This document shows, piece after piece, positions 32,484 through 43,985 of a DNA stretch of 64,000 nt. The first letter of the stretch is position 1. Each line of letters begins with the position of its first letter. The notes below the pieces were generated by a model. It ran no database searches. It worked only from the letters and a program-made list of their open reading frames with translations, and had not been told where the DNA came from. Source of the DNA: Triplophysa rosa (taxonomy: Eukaryota; Chordata; Actinopteri; Cypriniformes; Nemacheilidae); contig NC_079892.1 in assembly GCF_024868665.1 (NCBI RefSeq), positions 5,789,045-5,853,044 of the forward strand, read 5' to 3'. The translations under genes and the position numbers were made by a program.

Positions 32484-32645
32484 TATATTATATTACTGTT
32501 AGTGAAATATTGCAATGGATAGTTCACTAAAAAAATGTTCATCCTCATTTCAATTAAAATCTGTATATCATGGAGATATTTTGAGGAATGTCTCCATGTG
32601 TCCATACAATGGAAATCAATAGGGTCCAGTGCTGTTTGGTTACTA
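32484..32645. repeat. 162-bp direct duplicate of 31545-31706
   Basis: Identical by eye to 31545-31706 and ends exactly at the C/A' boundary, mid-MITE. Its orientation is opposite to what the following segment (33045-37485) would require. Confidence 0.93.
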
Positions 32646-33044
32646 CTGTAATTTAATTACAGTTACTTTTGATGTAATTAAACTAAATACTTTGTGTAAT
32701 ATATGTGTGTGTAATAGTGGAATTGACAACAAAATTCAAAGTCTAACTTTAAAATCTGTGCTTTAATGTATAATTCTCACATTTGTAATACTTTGGTCAG
32801 TTAATAAGAGTACTTTATGAAGTTTAATATTATTTATTTGAATGAATTAAAAGAGCCGTTTCATGTCTATCCTTGAATCACTTAACTAATCAAGGTTGAT
32901 ATAGGATATAGAGTAATAATTAGTAATAAGTAACTAAATACTTTTTGGAGAGAGTAATTTGTACAGTAATCTAATTACACTATTGAATATGCAATTAGTA
33001 ACTAGTAATTAATTACTTTTTGAGAGTAACTTACCCAACACTGA
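32646..33044. mobile_element. 399-bp insertion present in only one copy
   Basis: AT-rich, beginning CTGTAATTTAATTACAG and ending GAGTAACTTACCCAACACTG, with many AGTAATTAGTAAC-type motifs. It resembles a common fish dispersed repeat with a CAGTGTTGGGTAAGTTACT end. Absent from the corresponding joint at 31546-31548. Confidence 0.6.
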
Positions 33045-36000
33045 ATACAATATAATATAATAAACCAATGTTTTTTACAATATAACAATGTTTTTTGTAA
33101 CATTGAAGATGAAGTGTGTAATATGTGCACCACTAGCCTCCCACTGATAGGACAAACAGATAGCCCCGCCCCATACTCTCACCAATTGTTGTGTCAATAT
33201 TGTTATGCTAGGTTGGGATGCTGAATATAACAATATTTTGATAGTGACCCGGTTTATACTTTCAATTAGCCTAAATGTCTTACTTACATTTGTCTTTGCA
33301 TAAACCGGTAGAGAAGGTTTTTTAACATTGAAAAACACACACTTCACCTTTAACAATAAGTAACTAAAGTAAAATGCTCACCATTTTTGGATCCTTTATA
33401 AAAGCATGCTATGAATATGAGCCCCTTACAAAAGCACAAATGAATGCGTAATGAATGAATAAATGTGTAGGTTGTGTCCACCATTCGCCAAATGCTCAAT
33501 ACATAATTCTCACAGAACGAGTCTCGCAATTTAAACATCAGAACAAGTCAACAGAAAAGTCATTCAACTCGTATTTCCCATCATCACTGGGAACCGCACG
33601 AATCTGGAATCCTGGGCAGTGTAAATCAAACCCTCGGATGCGAGAGGACAGAACGATTCAGTACCCTGCAGGGAATGATTATTTAGGTTACATAACATCG
33701 CCCATGAGGTGATTATAACAAGGTCTAGACTCCACCACAATATTCTCAATAGACCTCTCTTTCTCTCTCAGTCACGATCTCTCTGTTTATCTACTTCCCC
33801 CCCACCCTCCTGTCTCGTAAGTATCGACCTTTCTCACATCATTATAAAACCTGTTAAGGTAATCGGACGTCGCAATTCTCAAACGTACTTACTCTATTGT
33901 GCCACATTGTGATGTAAATAGATCTTCGGAAGAACAAGAGTGCTTGCCAAGATTCGCGCTGCATGATGCTTGGGCGTTGCTGTGTGGTTGCTATGTGTTT
34001 AGCGTGGTGTGCCCATTCATAATTCTTCTTGCTTTAACAATCACCATTATTACAACTCATTGTTTTAGGGCACAGATCAAACAGATGAGGTCGGTGTGTT
34101 TTTTTTGGTATGAACAACATGCCCTTTTACCATCTGGAATCTAATAGGTTCCAAAAGTCACAAAGCCTCTGGGTTAAATATATCACTCTCTGTTTAAATA
34201 AGTTAAAGATTTTGCAAACATTTACACCATCATATCAAATACACCACGAATCTGTAACTCGTGTGTGCAGTGATTTATTTTTTGTGGGCTCTGTACCCCC
34301 GTCAGTTGCTATGGTAACAGCTAGCAATGCCAATAGGCGCCTCTTCAATCATCAAGGAGCTGGTAACCTTTACTACGTCCTTTTCCAGACAGAATAACTG
34401 CCAGTACATCACCGTGGTATAACAAAAAATACGAATAGCTCCCGAGTAGATTACTATAGGGGGTTTGTTCGTTAAAAGGCCATTAATCTACACAAAATGC
34501 TCAAACATCAAGGTTGTGCCGACAACGTTAGCCAGGGCTGGCAAATGATGACGCACAAGACAAAAGGTGTTTTTAAGAGACAGTGTGGGCCCCACTGGAG
34601 TATGACAAAACAGGAGGGCCATTGAGAGAGCATTCCATCAGACACCAAATCAATAGGCAGGGGCAACATCTGACCTGATACGCATAACTACAATCAATAC
34701 CTGGAAACTGGGTTAGGACAGGGTGTGTTTGTGTCGTGTTCATTCAACCGAAATAGCAGAATGTGCATCAGCTGGGATTTATAAATACTGCGAGTTTACT
34801 CATTATGTATCCTGAGTTGATTTAATATGTTAGTAAGTTGAACGTCACATTGACATTGGCATCCCTATTTTGATTGTATACAAGAGGTCGATCAGTTTAA
34901 TGAGCCATTTGGATGCTAACATTACAAAGGTAAACAACCTGTTGAAACACAATCTAGATTTCTTTAAAATTAGGTTTTTAAATAATAGATGGAGAGTTTT
35001 GCTGAAGTTTCCTGCTTCTCTGATCTTTCAGCCTAAAAAAATCAGATAGTAACTTGAGATGCACCGATGCTACATTTCTTCACCGATACCGATAGCTGAG
35101 TGATTATTCGGAATATTATGATTTCTTCATATACATATTAATATTGAACATCAAACTGGTGATGTTTCGTAACATTTTCTATTTACAGAGCACAAATTCA
35201 CTGCATGGGTCTGTCCTCTTTTGGTTGACAAGATATATCGGCACTGATCATTGGATGTTTTTAGTGTGAAAAGTTGTTTTGCTCAAACGATACCGATTAT
35301 TGCCCGATATATCGGTGCATAGTAGTAACTTAACCCGTGTTAACTTTTCCTGTATCTTTCTCTAGCTTTTGAAGAGATCTCAACAATGTCTCAATTGTGC
35401 TTACACTTGCCTAGAACCCAGTGTTTGCAATAAAAAATCTAAGATTTCAATTTGAAGCATCATCAAATTTATAATCAAATTCTTCAATGTTCAATACAGA
35501 TTTGTTTATTAAATCGAAACAAAAGGAGTTCTGTACTCAATAGTCTAATTTTTCTCATTTACTTTCATATCTCCAAAGGAATTTTATTTCTTTTTATTAT
35601 GACAAAGTGCATACTTCAATGTCATCTATGAAAACAAACTATGGTTTAACTAAACGTGTAGTTTTACTACAAATACCACAGTTAAACTATGTTTACTGTA
35701 GAAAAGCAATGGTTCATTCTCATAAGGTGTAACATGAATATGAACAGCAAAAAAGATCTCTGAGCAATATCATTGAAGGAAGGTGTAGAAGGCGCTAAGT
35801 ACCACCCACATGCTGGCAGAAATGCAATATAAATTATTAAAATATATTTAATTTTTGTGTCCTAAGGCGTGTGTCAGCCAGAACTGAGCAACAGTTGACT
35901 TTTAAGAGCACAAGTTGGTCTCTGGAAAGGTTAAATATCTCCCTCACGCCCACTGGAAATTGACATGGGCTGTTTGCTAAATTCTTTGTGGTCCCTGATT

Positions 36001-37485
36001 TTTATAGAATGAATGATGTTTTTGTTTCTCCTGGTTGTGTATTTCTCTCCATCATTGGGGCCAAGATTCATACAAGGATCCTCTTTATAAGATCAAATGA
36101 AGTAACAAAACAGGCTCGAGCATCAGCTATTTTTTTTAATGCATAGACCATACAGTATCAACAGACCAAAACAGACATGAAAACGTAACCAGCTCACATA
36201 ATGCTCACACAAAGCATGACTTACAGTATTTGGTTCTTTTAAATAACAGATCAAGAATAAAAACAATTTAGCGGTTCTTGTACATCAGTTATTAACCAAA
36301 TCATGCATTTTTGTGCAACAGAACGTATACATTTACTTTATGCAATATATGCATAAACCAGATCCGAACAAGATGGTTCCTGCTTCAGACCATTTTTTAT
36401 TTAGTTCAGTCGATTGGTTGAAAAGATTTGAGTCATTAATAAATCGAACATTAAGATCACACTTCATACTGTTCTCTAGACTGTTCCAGAAAACTGAAGT
36501 CCACTCTTAAAAATAAAGTTGCTTCAAAGGTTTTTCACAGCGATGCCATAGAAAAATAATTTTTGGTTCCTCAAAGGATTATTAATTCAAAGGTTCTTTA
36601 AAGAACTATCTCTTTCTTGCCTTTTTATAATGTCTTGTAAAAATTGTAAAATCTTCATGGCATTGTGAAGCACCTTTATTTTTTTAAAGTGTGCCCATTT
36701 GAAGCATCATTTGGCAATAATACCATGATTTAGACTTTTTTTAAAAGCATCTTTTCACGGTTAATCTGGACCGCTCAGAGATCTCACTTCACACCTCCAG
36801 TAGGATTCTAGATAACATCTGAAGAACCAATCAGAGCTATCAGTCTTTTATGCCTGGTGTCAGAGACGCCCTGATAGCATTGTACCACCAACAAGAATCC
36901 ACCATGAAGTCCATCACACTGGCTCTTATCAGAATCAGCTTTGTGCTGTCAGCCAGTCTGACAGAAGGTGAAATGGTATGTGGTCCTCAACAGGACTGTT
37001 TTACCAAAACTACAGTAACCTGGCCGAACCTTTCTTTACCGCAGGTTTTTACTGTATATCAATCCGGTGATGTTGGGTTGGAAAAAAACGAAAATGAATG
37101 GCTCTGTAATGGCCGTCCATCTATTTTGAGAAATAAGCTATCTGTCTGCCCTGTCTGAGATTTTATCGCAGCTGTCCATCTATTTAGATCAGAATTCTGC
37201 CCGCATTGGCTTTGCGCTCACAGGCACTCCAATTATTCATGGAGTTTTTCAGTTCATTAAAATGAAAATGGTGTCATGGGGCTCAGTTGATTATAAGCTT
37301 TATTGGGAGCATAGGAGGTCAAGAATTGCAAAATGCAAATCGAATCTTGGACATCTAAAGAGGAAAACCGTTCAAAGCATTTAGCCTGTAAAGATGTGCA
37401 AAACTACATTTGTATTTTATATTTTCACAAGAACGCTTTCAAAAATGCTGGGACAATTTAACCAATTGTTGGGTCCAAAAGGGAC
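33045..37485. repeat. inverted duplication, segment B' (right copy)
   Basis: Reverse complement of 27102-31547, 5 bp shorter because of the indel. Continues to the right into sequence absent from the left copy. Confidence 0.95.
36904..36975 (+). CDS. possible signal-peptide first exon, gene unknown
   Basis: ATG at 36904 opens MKSITLALIRISFVLSASLT followed by EGEM and a donor-like ATG|gtatgtgg. The hydrophobic stretch after the charged start looks like a secretory signal, and the layout (short signal exon, then a donor) is that of many immune-type receptor genes. No downstream exon could be identified. The frame also stays open to 37158 without splicing. In the inverted copy (about 27613-27684) a 5-bp difference just after the ATG puts the sequence out of frame. 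It may be chance or a relic. Confidence 0.25.
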
Positions 37486-37665
37486 AAACCCAAACCGTTG
37501 CGTTGTAAATTAACCAATGCTGTGTGGTTTACACCCAAAATGCTGGGTTGTTTTTACCCATTGTTGGGTTAAATATAAACATTTTATGGGTTAATTTAAC
37601 CTGACAGTTGGGTTCATGTCCCAGTGCTGGGTTGAAATAAACCAGCAGTTTTTAGAGTATTAAAA
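37435..37665. repeat. dispersed repeat with TGGGTT motifs
   Basis: Contains many TGCTGGGTTG / TTAACCAATTGTTGGG motifs typical of a cyprinid element. The B/B' homology ends inside it, which suggests the contig end fell in a repeat. Confidence 0.5.
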
Positions 37666-39859
37666 GCCCTGAATATTTAGGAGTCCACCGGACCCCAACA
37701 CATTTCCTAAGGACCAGTTACACAAGACTTGTTGTTGTGTTCAGCAACAGCTGGGCAGATCATGGAAGTGGAGGTCATTTTTAACTTGACACATCTAAAA
37801 ACAAACCTCAAGGCTCAAGTTGCTAAAAACTTCAGACGTTATGCTGTAGAGTATGTGTACATACCAACATTAAAAATAAACAGCACAAACAAAATCCAGT
37901 CACGTACAGCTAAATGACATTTACTGTGGCTGAATTACTTTTTTTGCACATAATTATCCTATTCCTCACAAACCTACGAAATATGCATAATAATAAGATT
38001 ACCGTCAGATCTAAGGTCAGACAATAGTAGTCTTGAAATTGAAATTGTTACTAAAGTGCTGCTTTTATGGCAGTATTAACAGACGCAATTTCTCTCATCT
38101 AATGATACAAGTGATTTTTTTATGTGAAATCAGCTCGCACACATAAATATCTACAGTATGTATGAATTGGTCGATGACTCAAGGCTGGAACAATCTACAG
38201 CTATTGGCCAATGAGTTATGAGCAATGATCCAAGGCTGAGCGATGATTGGTTATTGAACCTTGACCTTGTTTGGCACACTGCTCAGTGATTGGTCGACAA
38301 ATCAAGGTGTGGTCATTATGTGGTCAGACACAGCAACTGGCCATGAAATTCACAAGCAAAAAGACGGACAAAAATGAGGAGATGAATGCCAAAAAAACGC
38401 AAAAGAAAAGCTACAGCCTCGGGTTACGGGCGGAACTACGTACATTGTCTGCAGCAGGCTCTGTGGAACCGCGCAGCTAGTCTTGGATGGGAAGTTCCAG
38501 AACAATCCGGGCCCCATCTATCAGTACAAAACAAGATCCAGTTGTAATTCAGCTATACACAATATTCCTCACACAGAAAAGTATGAGAACTGTTTAGCGT
38601 CCTGGCCAAGATTTCGAAATTTGATCCATGGAAGGCCTCCTAGAGAGAGCTACCTTACAAAAAAAATCCCAAGCACTTTCTTTAAATCCTCCATAAATTA
38701 CATTCCTTATAAAACACTCAAGCCAAGAAAGTTACAGATACTGCTGGAGTAAAGCTAAGAAGCACAGAAAATAAATTTATAGAGGAATTCATGCTCAGTG
38801 GTCGAGGAGTAGAACAGTTTAACAGGGAAAGCTTCCAAGAGGTGTGGGTTTTGTAAGACAGAAAAGTTTCCAAGGCGTCTGTTGCATTGTTATGTAATCT
38901 AGAAAACTGGGCCATCTAGTTGTTGACTTGCAGGGAGACGTAGCACGCAAAATCCATCACAGCCTTGCATCAAGTTGCATCAGGATCTTCCTTTTGGCAT
39001 GCTTCATTTTAAAGCACAAGACTGAATGTTACAGCAAATCTTTACTGAAAATGTCTTTGATTTATAAACATTTGTTTTCCAACCGTACCATATGTTAATA
39101 TTCATTTTCCACCAGCCTGTGAGTTACAGACATAGGATTAAAGCAACAGAATCACAAGAATTTAATATATCAAACTTAACAAAGTTCTCAATTTAATGCA
39201 CAAACTAAACATCAGCCATCAAATCACCAAACTCAAAGTGTCAAGGCTTGTGACAGCTCCAACTGAACCATCCTGGAAAGTTTCACGCCCCTTGCAGCCT
39301 TCCAACGCAAGCTGGCACCCCACCAGTTGCACTGGCATCAGATATTTTATGAAGTGTTATTGAGATTAAGAAACAAATGCTGTTCTTATCTGTCATTCCA
39401 CAGGCCCGAATACATCTCAGCACCACGGCAGATAGCGTTAATCCAACGAATGGGAAAAAACACCCGTTAGTGGATTTACCCTCCGATTAAAGGGTAGTCT
39501 TGTTGGACTGCCGTCCTGTATATTTTTGGCAAAGCCCGCCTGTCTGACGCAGTTATTTTGAATAAATTCAACCTCTTACTCACTACAATGCAAAGGCTGG
39601 AAATGAAAACCGTAGCTTATGACACTGACTTTATTATTGAGTATAATAAGCATTACACCGAATAGTAACGGTGAACCTCAAGGCCCAGGGTTAAGCCACT
39701 TTCAGTTCCCTGTTCCTATACCAAACCTTCACCCACCTTGCACCAAAACAAGTCACGTAGTCCCTTTAACCTTTCATGTCTTTGAGGTCTATTCATGCAT
39801 CTCGATCACAGCACATAAATACAAAAACCACTGCAGTGAATGAAGGAGATCATTCTTAC
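37666..39859. other. ndrg4 5' intron, nothing recognised
   Basis: No exon or clear mobile element seen; several short ORFs lack codon-like structure or similarity. Confidence 0.5.
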
Positions 39860-40070
39860 CTCTGCTAAAGGATCGTCTGTCTGCTGTGGTTTTAAGGATT
39901 TTGGTGTGACGGCCCCTTTTTCTGTTTGCCCGTGAGTGTGATTCGGAGAGATGCTGTCTACCCTGTGAAGCCTCTGCTGTGTGAATCTCTTTCAACGTCC
40001 GACCCGCCCTCTCTTTTCCTCTCTCTCGCTCATTCGCCCCCTCCCCTGCTCGGTAATAAACAGAAAACAC
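39860..40070 (-). promoter_or_regulatory. ndrg4: candidate non-coding first exon and promoter of long ndrg4 isoform
   Basis: On the minus strand a purine-rich, relatively GC-rich stretch (GGGGAGGGGGCGAATGAGCG) leads into unique sequence ending GCAGAG|gtaagaat, a strong donor at 39860/39859. The 26011-26101 exon needs an upstream non-coding exon, and this is the best-looking donor found to its right. The open frame across it shows no protein similarity. Exact transcription start unknown. Confidence 0.4.
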
Positions 40071-40127
40071 GTGTCCTTTTAGATGACGCTGCCTGAGCCA
40101 TACCAACAGATGAGAGCAAGATAGAAG

Positions 40128-40155
40128 GGGGGGGGGGGGTTAGAGAGAGAGAGAA
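40128..40155. repeat. poly-G run and (GA)n
   Basis: About 12 G followed by a short GA run. Confidence 0.85.
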
Positions 40156-40325
40156 CGATGAAATCGTTCAGGACTGCACTTTAAAAAGATTAGGGGCTGC
40201 ACTCCAGATTTTTGGAGTAGCTATTTTATATAAATGACAAAACAGTGAAAAGGAAAAACAGATGTTTTGCATTACATAGCAAGTTAGAAACCGAAAAACA
40301 GATTTTAACCTTTTAATTATAAAAT

Positions 40326-40880
40326 AGGGCTGTCAAAAGATGAATCGATTCCAAAATAAATGTTTGCTTATGTAGCCTAATATGTGTGTGGGCCATGTCT
40401 ATTTATATGTATATTATAAATGCACACACACACATACATGAATATAACAAATATCTACATAAATATATGATGTTCATTTACAAAAAACTAAAGTAAACTT
40501 TTTCAAAACAATTTTCAAAAAAAATAATTATTGTGCATTCCAATTAATATCAATCAAACTGCAGTTGGGTTGTTTTGATTAAGTGATAATAACTTAAAAA
40601 ATACAGCTAACGTACACAAGAAAAACATGATGACATAATAAAAAAATTGTTTCTTGAACATTTTTACAAACTGTCAAGTTATCCGTTTCTGCAAATAAAC
40701 CTTCACATATTATTATACAATTATATTTAAATATAATATTTTAATATAATGTATATTATGTGTAAATATAAATATTTCCTAAACAAAGATGTATACTGAT
40801 ATATTTATATAAATGAATATACACAGAACACACACAACTTTTATATTGGAGTCAATTAATCGCAATTAATCATTTTGCAG
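40326..40880. mobile_element. dispersed repeat with ATTAATCG ends
   Basis: Starts GGGCTGTCAAAAGATGAATC and ends CAATTAATCGCAATTAATCA, AT-rich with (CA)n inside. A second start (GTTGTCAAAATCGATTAATC) at about 41000 is a fragment of the same family. Confidence 0.5.
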
Positions 40881-41849
40881 CCTTTAAAATGATCTTAATA
40901 AAATAAATCTTATTTGGATATATCATATTAGATAAAAAAATAACAAATACACAACAACAATGCAAGTACGCCTAGCAACCATAAACTACCCATTAAGGTT
41001 GTCAAAATCGATTAATCGCGATTAATCGATTCCAAAATACATGTATTTACAGTTACACTGTGTTTACTCCAATCACAAGTGAAGTGTTGCCAGTCCAAAT
41101 TGTGCTGCAGTAAAAGGAGAGCAGAAAAACACAATGAGATGTGGAGAAAAGCCTTGAGGCTTGGGATAAAAGGCTTTCCAATTAGACCGAGAGACTGTGA
41201 GCCCTTTACAAACTACAGTCACACTTCAAGGAGAAGACATGATGAGGAGGCGTGAGTTTTGTTTGGTCAGTTGTTTTTATTAGAAACTGCTCATACAGAA
41301 AAGTACATGTTCATATAACCTTCATATAACACTGCAAAAACAAGCCCACACATTTACTTATAACAGCGTGAGTCTAAGACACAGACACATACGCCCATGC
41401 ACGCTGCTACAGAGCATTTCTGCTCTCTATAACGTAAATCAAGGCTGCTTACATCACATTTTACTTTCACATGACCTGAAAGTTAAACGGGTTATTTTTG
41501 CTCATTTAAACGACCTTTGTAGGAATTGGCTCACCTCCGTGCATTGGCGCAGTTCACACCGTGGTCCAGCAAGGCGATCCAAGATGCTGTAATAGCCGTT
41601 GATATGTAAACATGGTGGTTTTCAGTTAGCGTAAATGAAGTTGAAGGAATGAGGATGGAGTATAAAATGTAAATGTTGAAGAACATCTACATTCTACTTA
41701 CAACAGAGCGAGGAAAACAGGTTGACTGAGAGGTTTTGGAGAGAGAGTGCATGCAGTTAAAGAGATATGGATGCTTTGATTTAGAGTCAAAATGGCTGAA
41801 ATCTCAAACAGAGCCTTATAAAATATGTATGAAGGTTTTTACATTAGAT

Positions 41850-42015
41850 CGTTCATCATTACTAACCATCGTGTCATTCCAAACCTGTATGACTTTATTT
41901 CTTCTGCAGAACACAGAAGAAGATATTCTGAAGAATGTTGATAACCAAACAACATCGGCCCCCATTGACTTCCATTGTATGGACACAATCAGAATAATTT
42001 CTCAAAATATCTTCA
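41850..42015. mobile_element. MITE left-half fragment (TTCACCC family)
   Basis: Arm GTGTCATTCCAAACCTGTAT, centre CCCCCATTGACTTCCATTGT; right arm missing. Confidence 0.65.
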
Positions 42016-42422
42016 AGAAACCGAGAAACACATCTAAACGCAAAAAACTCGATCTTGCCTCCCCCATAATGTCTGTATTACTCCTGCTGCCTGCAACTCT
42101 TATAAAGTCTAAAGCTACTGGGTGAAAATTGTCAGCATTTTTCAAACCTATAAGCCTTTTCCCTGGCAATGCGTCCATGGTTCCAAAGGTCTTTTGCATT
42201 TGGATAGAGCCCATAGCTCACCATGGAGCCAACGTCAGGAATGTAAATAAATAAAGCGTTTTACGTGCCTCGTATTGTTTTGTTGGCACAACTGAAAAAG
42301 AAACTAGAAGCACATGCCAACTGGCTGCTCCATTGTTCTCATTTATACTGATACAAAGTGACCACAAAGCATTCGTTTCAACAACTTTAACAATGTGTGC
42401 TGTCAGGTTTAAGATTTAGTTA

Positions 42423-42511
42423 TTAAGGCGTTTGGCAGATGCTTTATCAATTGACAATACGGGCATTCCTTTGAGAATCGAACCTGTGACCCTGGTGTTG
42501 CTAATGGCACT
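42423..42511 (-). mobile_element. SINE fragment
   Basis: Inverse of a SINE tail (GGCAGATGCTTTATC) followed by an inverse B-box (GAATCGAACCTGTGACC). It abuts the next MITE. Confidence 0.5.
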
Positions 42512-42681
42512 GTGGTCCATACAATGGAAGTCAATGGGGGGCAATGTTGTTTGATCACCAACATTCTTCAAAATACTTCTTTTGTGTTCTGCAGAAGAAA
42601 GAAAGTCACACAGGTTTGGAATGACTTTGAGGGGGGGTAAATGATGACAGAATTTTAATTTTTGGGTGAACTATCACTTAA
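42512..42681. mobile_element. MITE right-half fragment (TTCACCC family)
   Basis: Centre CATACAATGGAAGTCAATGG, right end TTTTTGGGTGAACTATCACT. Confidence 0.65.
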
Positions 42682-43395
42682 ATCTGCTGTTCTTTTCCTT
42701 CATGGAGCTGAAGCATAGCAGGTTCCTGTCAACATCTCAGAGAGATATTAAGTTTTCCTGCACACTTGAATAAAAAAGGAACGTCACATAAAATTAACTC
42801 ACAGCTCGTAATCTTTGCCAAAGGGTGATGTCCACTCTTCGGGTAACACACTAACTCACACCAGCCCTGCAGGATTCTGTTTAGCTTCTCCATTAAGAAT
42901 TATGGGAACCCATTATCAAGACGTGCACAAACAACACTGCAGAATGGTTTACAAATTCTTCCCTGCCTCACCGTTTTTTGAAAAAATAAAATTCTTGGCA
43001 CCAAGTCTTGAAGGGTAATTGACCCTTATTTGTCTCCAATTTAGCTGTGCAATAAGGAGAAATACGTCATATGCCTTTTTTGGAAAGGTCTAGAACAGTA
43101 GATGGACTAAAGCCATACTTAAAGTGGGGAGTTGGGAGAAACCTGGCAACGGAGCGGACCGGGGTTGATAGGCTGGGCACGTCGGGAGGCTTTTATTTTA
43201 TCCGAGGTGTGCTTGTCCTGTGCCAATATCAAACTCATCATTGGTTTGCATGACATACTCAAGGTCGGCCATTTGCCAGTGGGTGAATGTCAATACAAAT
43301 ATGTTGAAGTTACTTTATTCCAGGACTTAGTTTAATAGTTTAAAAACGTAGACATTATTCATCCTCATGTCATTTTAAACAAAACAGCACCATTC

Positions 43396-43721
43396 AGGGA
43401 TAGTTCACCCAAAAATGAAAAATCTTTATATACTCACTCTTATCATTTCAAACCTGTGTGGCTGTCTTTCTTCTTCAGAACACAAAAGATATTTTGAAGA
43501 ATGTTGGTAACCAAAAACCGTTGGGCCCCCATTCACTGTTATTGTATTGACACAAAACCAATGCAAGTCAATGGGGACCCACGGTTTTCTAATACCAACC
43601 TTTTTCAAAATATCTTCCATTTTGTTTTGCAGAAGAAAGAAAGCCATACGGGTTTGAAATGACATGAGGGTGAGTAAACGATGACAAAATATTTGATTTT
43701 GGGTGAACTATACCTTTAAAG
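43396..43721. mobile_element. fold-back MITE (TTCACCC family), complete
   Basis: Left end GGGATAGTTCACCCAAAAAT, right end TTTGGGTGAACTATACCTTT; the arms pair along their whole length. The clearest copy in the window together with 62524-62932. Confidence 0.8.
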
Positions 43722-43899
43722 TGTCCATACAGTAATCTGTATGACTTCTTCTCAATCATATCTTTATGCAAGACAAATTGAAGCCATCAACTGAAAATCT
43801 CGTCTAAAGATTATTGTTTGACAGCCTTGCTGTGTGGAGGAGTTTGAAAACGTTGCTACAAAAACACTCATTTTGTGTTTCATGAAAGAATTAAAAGAA

Positions 43900-43985
43900 A
43901 GTCTATTGAGTTCTGAAAGACATGAGGGTGACTAAAAGACGACAGAATCTTCATTTCTGGATGATGTTCTTTACATACATTCAGA
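43900..43985. mobile_element. MITE end fragment
   Basis: GACATGAGGGTGACTAAAAG and a diverged terminus only. Confidence 0.45.

Noticed and set aside
26326..37485. Genuine palindromic amplicon or duplicated gene family
   Set aside because: Edges coincide with single-N gaps, a MITE is cut at one edge but whole at the other, and divergence is allele-like. Held as the less likely alternative.
39789..40106. 105-codon minus-strand ORF as a protein gene
   Set aside because: No similarity; region looks like promoter and untranslated exon with a donor in the middle.
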